Shown: positions 1 to 9,534, numbered from the stretch's first letter. The stretch is DNA of 64,000 nucleotides from DASRDS01 sp035570055 (GCA_035570055.1 DATMLM010000085.1:62001-126000), one strand, 5' to 3'. Notes: generated by a model from the sequence alone, not told the origin. A program made the numbers and translations.

Positions 1-956
1 ACCTGGAGCAGGCCAAGGCCAGGTTGGTGCAGACCAAGGACGACTACGATCGAAACGGCCCGCTCGCCCAGAAAGACTACGTCACGCAGTCGGCGCTCGT
101 GCTCTCGAAGTCGAACTACGACGTCGCGAAAGCCGCCGTGGGCGCGGCCGATGCCGCCGTCGTACAAGCGCAGGCGCAAGTGACGCAGGCGGCCGCCGCG
201 GTCTCCGTCGCGAAGACGAACCTCGACTACTGTGTGATCCGGTCGCCCATCGATGGGGTCGTCGTCGCGCGCAACGTCGATGTGGGGCAGACCGTCGCGG
301 CGTCGCTCCAAGCGCCGACGATCTTCACGATCGCGCAGGACTTGACGAAGATGCAGCTCTACGCGAAGACCGACGAGTCCGACGTGGGTCGGGTGCGGGT
401 CCACCAAGCCGTGTCATTCAAAGTCGACGCGTTTCCAAAAGAGACGTTCACGGGCACGGTGAGCGAGATCCGGATGAACGCCACGACGGTGCAGAATGTC
501 GTGACCTATGATGCGATCATTGACTTCGGGAATCCCGAGCTCAAGCTCTTTCCCGGGATGACCGCGTACGTATCGGTGCCCGTGGCATCGGTCAAGAATG
601 TCATCATGGTTCCGAACAGCGCGCTCCGGTTCCATCCGTCGCTCGCGCCGAACGAGCTGCAGGCCCTGTACGCGAAATACGGCATACCGAACGGAGGCGG
701 CGCGCCTCCAGTTGGGGATGCGCCTCAGGTACAGCCCGCGAGCACCGGAGAGGGTCGGCCGAGGGTCAGCGACGCCGAGCAGGGGGTGATCTGGAAGCTT
801 CACGCCGACAACTCTCTCGAGCCGGTGCGTGTGGCGCTCGGCATCACCGACCACGCGCACACGCAGACGTTGGCGGTCCTCGGCGGGTCACTCCAAGTGG
901 GAGATGAGATCATCACCGGCGCGCCCGTAACACAGGTACAACCAGTACGGCGGTGA
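1..956 (+). CDS. HlyD/MacA-type periplasmic adaptor subunit (5' truncated)
   Basis: The reading frame is open at the left edge (first full codon at base 3), so the N-terminus lies outside the window. What remains is an Ala/Gln-rich helical hairpin, a lipoyl-like half motif (SPIDGVVVARNVDVG), then beta-barrel and membrane-proximal domains, as in adaptors of MacAB-type and RND exporters. The protein would bridge an inner-membrane ABC permease to an outer-membrane channel. The stop overlaps the next start by 4 bases (GTGA, 953-956), so it is translated together with the ATPase. A short Pro/Gly-rich insert precedes the C-terminal domain. The substrate cannot be told. Confidence 0.9.
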   Translation, partial: LEQAKARLVQTKDDYDRNGPLAQKDYVTQSALVLSKSNYDVAKAAVGAADAAVVQAQAQVTQAAAAVSVAKTNLDYCVIRSPIDGVVVARNVDVGQTVAASLQAPTIFTIAQDLTKMQLYAKTDESDVGRVRVHQAVSFKVDAFPKETFTGTVSEIRMNATTVQNVVTYDAIIDFGNPELKLFPGMTAYVSVPVASVKNVIMVPNSALRFHPSLAPNELQALYAKYGIPNGGGAPPVGDAPQVQPASTGEGRPRVSDAEQGVIWKLHADNSLEPVRVALGITDHAHTQTLAVLGGSLQVGDEIITGAPVTQVQPVRR

Positions 957-1684
957 TCATCCAGATCGAGGACGTACATAAGTACTACGATCTTGGGGAA
1001 TCCCGGGTGCATGCGTTGCGGGGGGTGAGCCTGGCGATCGAGCCCGGCGGATTCGTGGCGATCATGGGCGCGAGCGGCAGCGGCAAGTCGAGCCTCATGA
1101 ACATTCTGGGCTGTCTAGACCGGCCGAGCGGCGGGCGGTACGTGCTGGACGGGACCGACGTCTCGACGTTCAGCAAGCGGGAGTTGGCCGGCATCCGGAA
1201 CAAGAAGCTCGGGTTCGTCTTTCAAGGGTTCAATCTCCTGGCCCGAACGACGGCCTTGGAGAACGCCGAGTTGCCGACGATCTACGCGGGCCTGGACAAG
1301 GCGGCGCGCCGGGAGCGGGCCAGCGCGGCGCTGGCGATGGTTGGGCTCGCCGACCGGGCCTCGCATTTTCCGTCCCAGATGTCGGGCGGCCAGCAACAGC
1401 GCGTGGCGATCGCGCGGGCCCTCGTCAACCAGCCGTCGATCCTGTTGGCGGACGAGCCCACGGGGAATCTCGACAGCCGAACGTCGGTCGAGATCATGAA
1501 GATCCTCCAGGATCTCAACGACCGTGGGCTCACGATCGTGATGGTGACCCACGAGAGCGACATCGCCCAGTTCGCCCGCCGGGTGATCGTATTTCGTGAC
1601 GGGCGGATCCGAAAGGACGAGCCGACCGCGGCGCGTCCGCGGGCCGAGGACGTACTCGCGACGATGCCGACACTGGAGGATTAG
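953..1684 (+). CDS. ABC transporter ATP-binding protein, MacB/LolD family
   Basis: A 243-residue nucleotide-binding subunit. Visible motifs are Walker A GASGSGKS (about residue 39), the Q-loop in FVFQGFNL, signature SGGQQQR, Walker B ILLADEP followed by TGNLD, and the H-loop His in VTHES. The TGNLD after Walker B and the adaptor gene upstream are typical of MacB/LolD-type mechanotransmission transporters. The start is GTG at 953, inside the adaptor's stop. No permease gene follows. The nearest FtsX-type permease in the window is at 11.2-13.7 kb on the other strand, so the true partner may lie upstream of the window. Confidence 0.95.
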   Translation: MIIQIEDVHKYYDLGESRVHALRGVSLAIEPGGFVAIMGASGSGKSSLMNILGCLDRPSGGRYVLDGTDVSTFSKRELAGIRNKKLGFVFQGFNLLARTTALENAELPTIYAGLDKAARRERASAALAMVGLADRASHFPSQMSGGQQQRVAIARALVNQPSILLADEPTGNLDSRTSVEIMKILQDLNDRGLTIVMVTHESDIAQFARRVIVFRDGRIRKDEPTAARPRAEDVLATMPTLED

Positions 1685-1708
1685 GGGCGCGGTGCATATC
1701 GTAGCGTC

Positions 1709-3775
1709 ATGCTGCGATTCTCCGCGCTCCTCCTCCTGGCCGCACTGACGCCGCCGGGCCCGCGTCCCATCACCTCCAAGGATCTCTACCAGTTCAAGTG
1801 GGTGGCCGATCCGCGCATGTCGCCGGACGGCTCGCTGGCGGCGTACACGCTCGTTCAGGTCGCCGAGAAAGGCGACAAGTACGAGACGAGCCTGTGGGTC
1901 GTGGCCACGGATGGCCAGAGCGGGCCGCGGCGTCTCACGTCGGGTATCCGCGACCGTTCGCCGCGGTGGTCGCCGGACGGGCGGACGTTGGCATTCGTCC
2001 GGAATGCCACGGACACGGGCGCGTCGCAGATCTATCTCTTATCGCTTGCCGGCGGTGAGCCCCGCCGTTTGACGGACGTGGCGAAAGGCGCGGGGGCCCT
2101 GGCCTGGTCGCCCGATGGCAAGACGATCGCGTTCACCAGTACGACGTTGCCGGCCGACACAGCGCCACCCGACAAGGACAAAAGCGACGTGCGCGTCGTG
2201 ACCCGTGCCGTGTACCGGGACAACGACGAGGGCTGGCTCGATCCGACACGGCATGAGCACATCTTCGTCGTCGATGTCGACCTGGGGGCCGACGCACCGG
2301 CGAAGGCGCGGGCCGTGACCTCCGGCAACTACGACGAGGAAGACGTGCAGTGGGCGCGCGACGGGTCCGAGATCCTGTTCGTGTCCGACCGCGTGGACGA
2401 GCCCTATTACGATAATCCGGACGACGACGCGTTCGCGGTCCCCAAGAACGGCGGCGCCATGTCCAAGACTATCGACATCGATGGGCCCATTCGTGGGGTG
2501 GCCCAGTCGCCGGATGGTAAGAGCTACGCGTTTGCCGGATGGATCAACCCGGCGCACCGCCAGTCGTACACGCAGTCGGCCATCTTCTGGTCGCACGATG
2601 GGACCATCACGAAGCTGACGTCCGGCGAGGCCGAGGTCGGGAGCTCGGTCACTGGCGACCAGCACCCGCCGCGGGGCGGCGGTGGTGGACCACTCGTGTG
2701 GTCGGCGGATGGCAAGAGCCTTTATCTCGCGACGACGGAGCATGGCCGGTCGAACATCGTGCGGATCGACGTGGCGACCAAAGCGGTCGAGCCGGTGACG
2801 ACCGGGGCGCACGACGTCGTGGCTTACAGTGCGACGCCGAACGGGAGCCGGTTCGCTCTCACGATGAGCGATGGCACGCATCTGAGCGACCTCTACGCGC
2901 TGGACCCGGCGACGAAGGCGCTGACCCAGCTCACGCACGTGAACGACGAGCTGTTCAAGCAGCTGACGTTGTCGACGCCCGAGCGCATCACGTACAAGAG
3001 CTTCGACGGTACACCGATCGAGGCCTGGATCGTCAAGCCGCCCGATTTCTCGCCGACCAAGAAATACCCATTGATCCTGAACATTCACGGCGGGCCGCAC
3101 GCGGCCTACGGCGAGACGTTCTTCCATGAGTTTCAGGTCATGGCTGCGCGAGGGTATGTTGTCCTGGCGCCGAATCCGCGCGGGAGCACGACGTATGGCG
3201 AATCGTTCGGGAATATCATTCAGTACCACTATCCCGGCGATGACTACAAAGATCTCATGGTCGGTGTCGATACGCTGCTCAAGCGCGGGTACATCGACGA
3301 GAAGCGGCTCGGGGTTACGGGGGGCAGCGGTGGCGGGTTGCTGACGAACTGGGTCGTCACGCAGACGCATCGATTCCAGGCGGCGGTATCGCAGCGGTCG
3401 ATCGCCGATTGGGCCGCGTGGTGGTATACGGCCGACTTCACGCTGTTCACGCCGTCGTGGTTCAAAGAGCCGCCGTTCAAAGACCCGCAAGAGTACGCGT
3501 TGCGCTCGCCCATCACGTATATCGGGAACGTGACGACCCCGCTCATGTTGGTGGAAGGCGAGGCGGATAGTCGCACGCCGTCGGGCTCGGGCGGGTACAC
3601 CATGTTCCGGGCGCTCAAGGCCATGCACAAGCAGACGGAGATGGTCGTGTTCCCCGGCGAGACGCACGAGCTCTCGCGGTCGGGGAAACCCGTGCATCGG
3701 GTCGCGCGTCTCGATCACATCATTGGCTGGTTCGACAAGTATCTCGAGAACAGACAGGTCAGTGCAGCGCCTTGA
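1709..3775 (+). CDS. S9 family prolyl oligopeptidase / acylaminoacyl-peptidase, exported
   Basis: A 688-residue serine peptidase. A short hydrophobic N-terminus (LLLLAALTPP) suggests export. Residues about 30-400 form a TolB/WD40-like beta-propeller with repeated WSPDG and SPDGK motifs. The C-terminal third is an alpha/beta-hydrolase. The nucleophile is Ser540 in GGSGGG, and the partners are Asp620 (EGEADSRTP) and His653 (GETHELS), so the triad is complete. Family members cut short peptides or remove acylated N-terminal residues. The 3' end is overlapped by the regulator gene that follows, which suggests coupled expression. Confidence 0.95.
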   Translation: MLRFSALLLLAALTPPGPRPITSKDLYQFKWVADPRMSPDGSLAAYTLVQVAEKGDKYETSLWVVATDGQSGPRRLTSGIRDRSPRWSPDGRTLAFVRNATDTGASQIYLLSLAGGEPRRLTDVAKGAGALAWSPDGKTIAFTSTTLPADTAPPDKDKSDVRVVTRAVYRDNDEGWLDPTRHEHIFVVDVDLGADAPAKARAVTSGNYDEEDVQWARDGSEILFVSDRVDEPYYDNPDDDAFAVPKNGGAMSKTIDIDGPIRGVAQSPDGKSYAFAGWINPAHRQSYTQSAIFWSHDGTITKLTSGEAEVGSSVTGDQHPPRGGGGGPLVWSADGKSLYLATTEHGRSNIVRIDVATKAVEPVTTGAHDVVAYSATPNGSRFALTMSDGTHLSDLYALDPATKALTQLTHVNDELFKQLTLSTPERITYKSFDGTPIEAWIVKPPDFSPTKKYPLILNIHGGPHAAYGETFFHEFQVMAARGYVVLAPNPRGSTTYGESFGNIIQYHYPGDDYKDLMVGVDTLLKRGYIDEKRLGVTGGSGGGLLTNWVVTQTHRFQAAVSQRSIADWAAWWYTADFTLFTPSWFKEPPFKDPQEYALRSPITYIGNVTTPLMLVEGEADSRTPSGSGGYTMFRALKAMHKQTEMVVFPGETHELSRSGKPVHRVARLDHIIGWFDKYLENRQVSAAP

Positions 3776-5402
3776 ATCGTGGAAGCAGATCGCGGCGTAT
3801 CTCGGCAAGGACATTCGGACGGCGCAGCTGTGGGAGAAGAACGAAGGGCTGCCGATCCATCGGCAGACCCACATGGCCCGCGCGAATGTCTTTGCGTACG
3901 ACGCGGAGCTGGACGCATGGGTGCGCGCGCGGCACGAGCCGCCCCTGGCGCGGCGCCGGCGATGGCCCTGGGGCGTGGCCGGTGCCGTGGTGGCGTCGGC
4001 CGGTCTCCTCGTGGTCGTCGCCCTGCGCGAGCGTCCGCCCGCGAACGAGGCGGTGGTCGCTGTCATGCCGTTCACGGACCGGTCCGGCGTCGGTGATCAT
4101 CTCGCCGACGGGCTGACCGACGACATCATTGTCGCGCTCGGCCGCGCCGGGCAGGTGCCGGTGATCTCCCGGACGTCGACGGCATCCCTCACGCAGGTAT
4201 CGGACGCGCTGCACGCGGACGCCGTGGTCGAAGGCACGCTCCAACGGTCCGGCAGCCGCGTGCGGATCAGCGCGGATCTCGTCGACACGCGCTCGGGTCG
4301 CCATCTCTGGAGCCAACAATACGAGCGCGATCTGCCGGAGGTGTTGTCGGCGCCGGAGGACGTCGCCGGGGCGATCGCGGGATCGGTGCTGGCCCGGCTG
4401 ACGGGGAAGTCGGCGCCCGCACGCGCGCCGGCACGCCCGGTGGATCCGGATGCGCGGCTCGCCTATCTCACGGGGCGGTTCCTCTGGGCCAAGCGCAACG
4501 AGGCGGGTCTCACCAAAGCGATCGAGTACTTCACGCAGGCGATCGCCAAGGACTCCTTGTACGCGCCGGCGTACTCGGGGCTCGCGGACTCGTACACGTT
4601 GTTGAGCGTGTGGGGTTCGCTGTCGTCACGGGACGCGTTCCCGAAGGCCGAGGCGGCAGCGCGCAGGGCATTGGCGTTGGACTCGAATTCCGCCGAGGCG
4701 TACACGTCGCTGGCGATCGTCACGGCGCGGTGGGATTGGAATTTCGCCGGCGCGGACGCGGACTTTCGGCGGGCGATTGCCGCGAATCCGAACTATGCCA
4801 CCGCGCATCAGTGGTATGGCGAGTTCCTGGGCGATCTCGGGCGGCGTGACACGAGTGTCGCCGAGTCGCGGCGCGCCGTGGCGCTGGATCCGTTGTCGGC
4901 GATCGCGGGCGGCGATCTGGCCGTCGCGTACATCCATGCCGGGCGTGCGAAGGAGGCGGTCGCCGAGTTGAGGCGTGTGTTGGCGTTCCAGCCCGACTTC
5001 GAGCCCGCGCATGACTACCTCGGCAGCGCGTATCTCGAGCTTGGCGACTTTCAGCAGGCCGAGGCCGAGGTGCGGGCGGTGACGCGGCTCATGGGGGACA
5101 CGACGCGACTCGGCATCCTGCATATCTATGAGAAGCTCGCCGGTGGGCAGAAGCAGGAGGCGGTCGACGAGGCCGAGGCCATGCTGCGCGGCGCCAAGGA
5201 GGCCGAGTTCGGGCCGTATCAGGTCGCGCAGATTTATTTCACGGTTGGGGAAAACGAGAAAGGGTATGCGGCGCTCGAGCGCGCGTACCGGGACCATGAC
5301 TGGGTCATGGTGAATCTGCTGGTGGACGAGGGGTTCGCGCCGGTGCGACGCGAACCCCGGTTTCAAGCGATGGTGCGGCGCGTCGGACTGCCTACTGCTT
5401 AG
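3762..5402 (+). CDS. HTH-TM-TPR one-component regulator-like protein
   Basis: A 546-residue protein with three parts. First is an N-terminal MerR-like HTH (LESWKQIAAYLGKDIRTAQL, with WEKNEGLPIHR next). Then comes one transmembrane helix (about residues 68-87). The periplasmic part has a FlgO/TolB-N-like domain (VAVMPFTDRSG, ADAVVEGTLQ) followed by several TPR units. This layout is common in Acidobacteriota and Gemmatimonadota. I chose GTG 3762 because it is just before the HTH and has an AGG a few bases upstream; TTG 3723 is possible. It overlaps the peptidase stop by 14 bases, so the peptidase may act on, or be controlled by, whatever this protein senses. Ligand unknown. Confidence 0.85.
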   Translation: MQRLESWKQIAAYLGKDIRTAQLWEKNEGLPIHRQTHMARANVFAYDAELDAWVRARHEPPLARRRRWPWGVAGAVVASAGLLVVVALRERPPANEAVVAVMPFTDRSGVGDHLADGLTDDIIVALGRAGQVPVISRTSTASLTQVSDALHADAVVEGTLQRSGSRVRISADLVDTRSGRHLWSQQYERDLPEVLSAPEDVAGAIAGSVLARLTGKSAPARAPARPVDPDARLAYLTGRFLWAKRNEAGLTKAIEYFTQAIAKDSLYAPAYSGLADSYTLLSVWGSLSSRDAFPKAEAAARRALALDSNSAEAYTSLAIVTARWDWNFAGADADFRRAIAANPNYATAHQWYGEFLGDLGRRDTSVAESRRAVALDPLSAIAGGDLAVAYIHAGRAKEAVAELRRVLAFQPDFEPAHDYLGSAYLELGDFQQAEAEVRAVTRLMGDTTRLGILHIYEKLAGGQKQEAVDEAEAMLRGAKEAEFGPYQVAQIYFTVGENEKGYAALERAYRDHDWVMVNLLVDEGFAPVRREPRFQAMVRRVGLPTA

Positions 5403-5862
5403 CCCACGCCGTTACGATCGTGTTCCCGTTGCCGTCGCCGTTCGGAGCGCTGACGGTGAGCGTGTTGTTCGAGTACGAGTAAAGATAATTCTGCGTCTTG
5501 GCCGCAACGCTGTCATACAGAACCAGCGTGCCGCCCTGGGACGACGACGAGGTGTCGGTCGCCGTGTAGCTGCCGTGCGTGTTACTTAGGGTCTGGGTGA
5601 GAGCACCGGTCGACGCCAACGTGTACGCGCCCGCCGTCAGGGTGAGCGTCGCGGTGTTGTTCGCGTCGGTGCTCTGCGACCAGGAGCCGCCATCGGCGGA
5701 GTCAAAGGTGAACGTCGACAGGCTGTACGTGCCGGCGAGGTTGACCTTCTGGCCTTGTTTGGCGTTGGAGGGCGACTGTTCGCCGTTGGGAGAGGTCGAG
5801 CTGCTGCAGGCCGCCACAATGGCTGCTAGGAGTAAGAGAACGGCGTGGCGCTTCGTAACCAT
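5392..5862 (-). CDS. Small secreted lipoprotein, unknown function
   Basis: 156 residues. The N-terminus has a signal peptide ending in a lipobox (IVAAC, Cys at about residue 19), then a Ser-rich linker and a Thr/Ser-rich beta-type domain (AGTYSLSTF, GTLVLYDS) resembling lipocalin-like or lipoprotein barrels that report how well a model fits. I recognise no family. It is convergent with the TPR regulator and overlaps its 3' end by 11 bases. A weak hairpin separates it from the phosphoketolase gene upstream on the same strand. Confidence 0.75.
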   Translation of the reverse strand: MVTKRHAVLLLLAAIVAACSSSTSPNGEQSPSNAKQGQKVNLAGTYSLSTFTFDSADGGSWSQSTDANNTATLTLTAGAYTLASTGALTQTLSNTHGSYTATDTSSSSQGGTLVLYDSVAAKTQNYLYSYSNNTLTVSAPNGDGNGNTIVTAWAKQ

Positions 5863-5929
5863 CGGGGAGCCTCGTGAGTGAAGTTTGCGGATCGACGAGT
5901 GCTCGGCTCCCCAGGTCAGCGGTATTCGG

Positions 5930-5951
5930 GACGAAAAGCAGCGATTTCGTC
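5930..5951 (-). terminator. Hairpin after phosphoketolase, possible terminator
   Basis: GACGAAA and TTTCGTC form a perfect 7-bp stem around an 8-base loop, 14 bases after the phosphoketolase stop. No T-run follows on the minus strand, so a classical intrinsic terminator is not shown; it may only be a 3'-end stabiliser. Confidence 0.3.
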
Positions 5952-5964
5952 TAATTTCGCGTGG

Positions 5965-8304
5965 CTAGACCCAAGTCCAGTTCGCGATGTCGGGCTCGTC
6001 CTCCATGTGCTCGTAGGAATACCGGGTCGCGTCCTTCGTCATCTGTATGAATCGGTTAATGAGAGCGCTGCCATTGTTGCCGAGGCGGGTGGTGCGCCGA
6101 ATCGCTTCGGCTGCCAGATGGTAACGGCTCATGCCGTTCAGGACGACCATATCGAATGGCGTGGTCGTCGTACCCTGCTCGTTGAACCCGCGCACGTGGA
6201 AGCGGCTGGCGTGTGGACGGCCGTGGATAATTGCGTGCACGGCGCGTTGGTAGCCGTGCCAGGCAAAGACCACGGGCTTGTCGGCGGTGAAGAGCTCGAC
6301 GAAGGCATCATCGGTCATCCCGTGGGGATGCTCGCTTGGCGAGAACAGCGTCATGAGATCGACGACGTTGACGACGCGCACGCGTAGCTCGGGCGCGAGC
6401 TTCCGGAGCCACCAGGCGGCGGCGATGGTCTCGAGGGTGGGCACGTCGCCGGCGCAGCCGAGGATGACGTCGGGGTCGATACCGGCATCGGTCGAGGCCC
6501 ACTCCCATATAGAAGCGCCGCGCTCGCAGTGGGCGATGGCGGCGTCCATCGGCAACCATTGGAGCTGGAACTGCTTGTCGATGACGATGAGGTTGACGTA
6601 GCTCTTGGACCGGAAGCAGTGGTCGGCGACGGAGAGCAGGCAGTTCGCATCGGGCGGCAGGTAGATGCGGGACACCGTGCCGCGTTTCGAGAGCATCACG
6701 TCGATAAGGCCCGGGCCCTGGTGGCTGAATCCGTTGTGGTCGTTCCGCCAGGCCGTGGACGTGAGCAGGATGTTGAGCGAGGGGACTGGAGCGCGCCACG
6801 CGAGGTCGTTGGCGGCTTCGAGCCACTTCGTGTGTTGCACCGTCATCGAGGCCGAGACCATGGCGAAGGCTTCGTAGGTCGCGAACAGGCCGTGGCGGCC
6901 GGTCAGTACGTATCCCTCTAGCCAGCCTTCGCACAGGTGCTCGCTCAGGACTTCCATCACGCGGCCCGTGGGGCTTACGTGGTCGTCGATCGTGAGGATC
7001 GGGCCGACGAAGCATCGGTTCTCGACTTGGAACACATCGCCGAGGCGGTTCGAGTTGGTTTCGTCGGGGCAGGTGAGGCGAAAGTTCTTGGGGTTTCGAA
7101 CGAAGATGTCGCGGCATAGCGCGCCGAGTTGGCGGGTCGACTCGCGCTTGATCGTCGCCGGCGCGGGCACCTCGATCGCGTACTTCCTGAAGTCGGGGAG
7201 GTCGAGCGGCTGACAGAGGCGGCCGCCGTTCGCGTGCGGGTTGGCGCCCATGCGGCGATCGCCCTTCGGCGCGAGCGCCGCGAGATCGGGCATGAACGCG
7301 CCCGACTCGTCGAACAGCGTCTCGGGCTGGTAGCTCCGCATCCAGTCTTCGAGCATGCGAAGCTGCTCGGCGTTCGTGCGCACATCCGGCAGCGGCACTT
7401 GGTGCGCGCGGAACGTGCCTTCTATAGGGAGACCATCGAGCTCCTTCGGGCCCGTCCAACCCTTCGGCGTGCGTAGGATGATCGCGGGGCGATTGCGGAG
7501 GTTCGCATAGCAGGCGTCGAGTGTGGACGCGAACTCGCCATGCAGATGCATCGGGTCGTCGCCTTCGACCATGTGCACCTCATAGCCTTCGGCCTCGAGA
7601 AGCCGGCGCAGGTCATCGTCTTTTGCGCGGCCGAAGACCGTGGGGCCGCTGATCTTGTATCCGTTCAAGTGAAGGATCGGGAGAACTGAGCCGTCGCGAT
7701 CCAGGTTCAAAAAACGAGTGCTCTTCCACGAGCCGGCGAGCGGGCCGGTCTCGGCCTCGCCATCGCCGACGACGGCGACGACGAGAAGGCCAGGATTGTC
7801 GAATGCGGCGCCGTAGGCGTGCGCGAGGACGTAGCCAAGCTCGCCGCCTTCGTGGATCGAGCCGGGCGTCGGCACGCTGACGTGACTCGGAATTCCGCCT
7901 GGGGTCGAGAACTGTCGGAAGAAACGACAGAGGCCGTCCACGTCTCTCGTGATCGTGGGGTAGATCTCGGAGTAGGTACCTTCGAGATACACGTTCGCGA
8001 CGATCGCCGGGCCGCCGTGGCCTGGGCCGGCGAGGTAGATCGCGTTGGCGTCGTACGCCGTGATGAGCCGGTTGAGATGCGCGTAGATGAAGCTCAATCC
8101 TGGTGACGTGCCCCAGTGGCCGAGGAGCCGCGGCTTGATGTGCTCCGGGCGGAGCGGCTCGCGCAGAAGGGGATTGTCCTTGAGGTAGATCTGGCCGACC
8201 GTGAGATAGTTCGCGGCCTGCCAGTACCGCTGGAGTTGGCCCCATGGAGCGCTCACGGCACTCGACACGGTGGCGTCGAACTCGAACGTGGCGTTGTGGC
8301 TCAT
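5965..8304 (-). CDS. xfp: Xylulose-5-phosphate/fructose-6-phosphate phosphoketolase
   Basis: A 779-residue ThDP enzyme that cleaves xylulose-5-P (and often fructose-6-P) with phosphate to acetyl-phosphate and a shorter sugar phosphate. The family's N-terminal block is clear: YWQAANYLTVGQIYLKDNPL, then GHWGTSPG and AGPGHGGPA. The ThDP/Mg motif is GDGEAETGPLA, and C-terminal conserved blocks include HNGFSHQGPG. Length matches the family (about 790). The ATG at 8304 begins MSHNATFEF; upstream codons in frame are low-complexity and not conserved. It is monocistronic and divergent from the D-threonine-aldolase-like gene. Acetyl-phosphate kinase or phosphotransacetylase genes are not nearby. Confidence 0.97.
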   Translation of the reverse strand: MSHNATFEFDATVSSAVSAPWGQLQRYWQAANYLTVGQIYLKDNPLLREPLRPEHIKPRLLGHWGTSPGLSFIYAHLNRLITAYDANAIYLAGPGHGGPAIVANVYLEGTYSEIYPTITRDVDGLCRFFRQFSTPGGIPSHVSVPTPGSIHEGGELGYVLAHAYGAAFDNPGLLVVAVVGDGEAETGPLAGSWKSTRFLNLDRDGSVLPILHLNGYKISGPTVFGRAKDDDLRRLLEAEGYEVHMVEGDDPMHLHGEFASTLDACYANLRNRPAIILRTPKGWTGPKELDGLPIEGTFRAHQVPLPDVRTNAEQLRMLEDWMRSYQPETLFDESGAFMPDLAALAPKGDRRMGANPHANGGRLCQPLDLPDFRKYAIEVPAPATIKRESTRQLGALCRDIFVRNPKNFRLTCPDETNSNRLGDVFQVENRCFVGPILTIDDHVSPTGRVMEVLSEHLCEGWLEGYVLTGRHGLFATYEAFAMVSASMTVQHTKWLEAANDLAWRAPVPSLNILLTSTAWRNDHNGFSHQGPGLIDVMLSKRGTVSRIYLPPDANCLLSVADHCFRSKSYVNLIVIDKQFQLQWLPMDAAIAHCERGASIWEWASTDAGIDPDVILGCAGDVPTLETIAAAWWLRKLAPELRVRVVNVVDLMTLFSPSEHPHGMTDDAFVELFTADKPVVFAWHGYQRAVHAIIHGRPHASRFHVRGFNEQGTTTTPFDMVVLNGMSRYHLAAEAIRRTTRLGNNGSALINRFIQMTKDATRYSYEHMEDEPDIANWTWV

Positions 8305-8439
8305 AATGGACTTTAGCAGGTGATGGTAACAGCTGCCGCTCCGCGGCTCGTCGATGCGGAGCTCCGCGCCGCTCGACTGGCCGGTTCGCCTCCGGGGGGC
8401 AACCCCAACTCCGCGGATACCATTAGGTTTCGCGGCCGA

Positions 8440-9531
8440 ATGGCTAACCCACCTGCTGCCGTCGGTGACACGCTTGCCGAGGTCGATACCCCAGCGCTTA
8501 TTGTCGACCTCGATGCGCTCGAGCACAACATGCGGGAGATGGCGGGCTATGCGGCGCGCGCGGGCGTCGCGCTACGGCCGCATGCCAAAGCGCACAAATG
8601 CGCCGAGATCTCGCTTCGGCAGATGGCGCTCGGCGCCGTTGGTGTGTGCTCGCAGAAAGTGAGCGAGGCCGAGGCGCTCGTCGACGCGGGGGTGAGCAAT
8701 GTGCTCGTCAGCAACGAGGTCATCGCGCCGCGGAAGATCGAGCGTCTGGCCGCGCTGGCGCGGCGCGCGACGATTATGACGTGCGTGGATGATGCGTCGA
8801 TCGTCCCGCTCCTCGACGCCGCGGCGGCTCGTGCCGGTGTGACGCTCGGCGTGTTGGTCGAAGTTGATGTCGGCGGGGCCCGGTGTGGACAGATGCCGGG
8901 CAAGCCCGCCGCGCAGCTCGCCCGGCGCGTCGCCTCATCGAGTCATCTGCGATTTGCTGGGCTCCAAGGGTACCAGGGGCGGGCGCAGCACATTCGCGCG
9001 GAGGCTGATCGCAGGCAGGCCGTCGACGCCAGCGTCGCCGCTCTCCACGACACCATCGAAATATTGCGGCGCGACGGGCTGGCGTGCGACTTGATCACTG
9101 GTGGGGGAACTGGGACGTACCTCTTTGATTCGGCCAGTCGGGCGTACAACGAGATACAGCCCGGGTCGTACGTGCTCATGGATGCCGATTATGGCCGCAA
9201 TGCGCCGCGGCCGGAATTTCGGAATAGCCTCTTTGTGTATACACAAGTGATGAGCGCGACTGGACGCGGACATTCCGTGGTCGATGCCGGGCTCAAGGCT
9301 ATGTCGTTCGACGAGGGGATGCCGCTCGTGGCCGACTATCCCGGGGTGTCGTACGTCCGGGTGTCTGATGAGCATGGCAATCTCGACGCGGACATCCCGC
9401 TCGGGACGAAGTTGAGGCTCATCCCTGGGCATTGCGATCCGACGGTCAACCTGTACGACTGGTGTGTGGCGGTGCGCGGCGAGCGGGTGGAGGGCCTGTG
9501 GCCGATCGTCGCGCGTGGCGCTATCCTCTGA
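8440..9531 (+). CDS. DSD1-family PLP enzyme (D-threonine aldolase / D-serine dehydratase-like)
   Basis: 363 residues, fold-type III PLP enzyme. The N-terminal alanine-racemase-like barrel starts DTPALIVDLDALEHNM. The PLP lysine sits in RPHAKAHK. The C-terminal domain ends with PGHCDPTVNLYD, whose His and Cys/Asp are the divalent-metal ligands in D-threonine aldolases and eukaryotic-type D-serine dehydratases. GGGTGTY is the phosphate-binding loop. Start ATG 8440 gives the family length; an in-frame GTG at 8320 would add 40 unconserved residues. Likely job: breakdown of D-beta-hydroxy amino acids. Aldolase versus dehydratase cannot be decided. Confidence 0.9.
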   Translation: MANPPAAVGDTLAEVDTPALIVDLDALEHNMREMAGYAARAGVALRPHAKAHKCAEISLRQMALGAVGVCSQKVSEAEALVDAGVSNVLVSNEVIAPRKIERLAALARRATIMTCVDDASIVPLLDAAAARAGVTLGVLVEVDVGGARCGQMPGKPAAQLARRVASSSHLRFAGLQGYQGRAQHIRAEADRRQAVDASVAALHDTIEILRRDGLACDLITGGGTGTYLFDSASRAYNEIQPGSYVLMDADYGRNAPRPEFRNSLFVYTQVMSATGRGHSVVDAGLKAMSFDEGMPLVADYPGVSYVRVSDEHGNLDADIPLGTKLRLIPGHCDPTVNLYDWCVAVRGERVEGLWPIVARGAIL

Positions 9532-9534
9532 GCC

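Noticed and set aside
2039..4075. A 678-codon open frame on the minus strand opposite the S9 peptidase and the regulator
   Set aside because: It is a mirror of two clear genes with complete catalytic and HTH motifs. Its product is Arg/His/Pro-rich without any motif; long antisense frames are expected at high GC.
5927..5960. Possible third copy of the hairpin repeat (shares CGAAAAGCAG with the loop of copy 2)
   Set aside because: The outer stem GGACGACATAT and the inner CGAT/ATCG are missing, and the stem is only 7 bp. A chance match is more likely.
6308..7459. A long minus-strand frame within the phosphoketolase region
   Set aside because: It lies in another frame of the phosphoketolase gene, whose motifs continue through the region; the product is low-complexity and basic.
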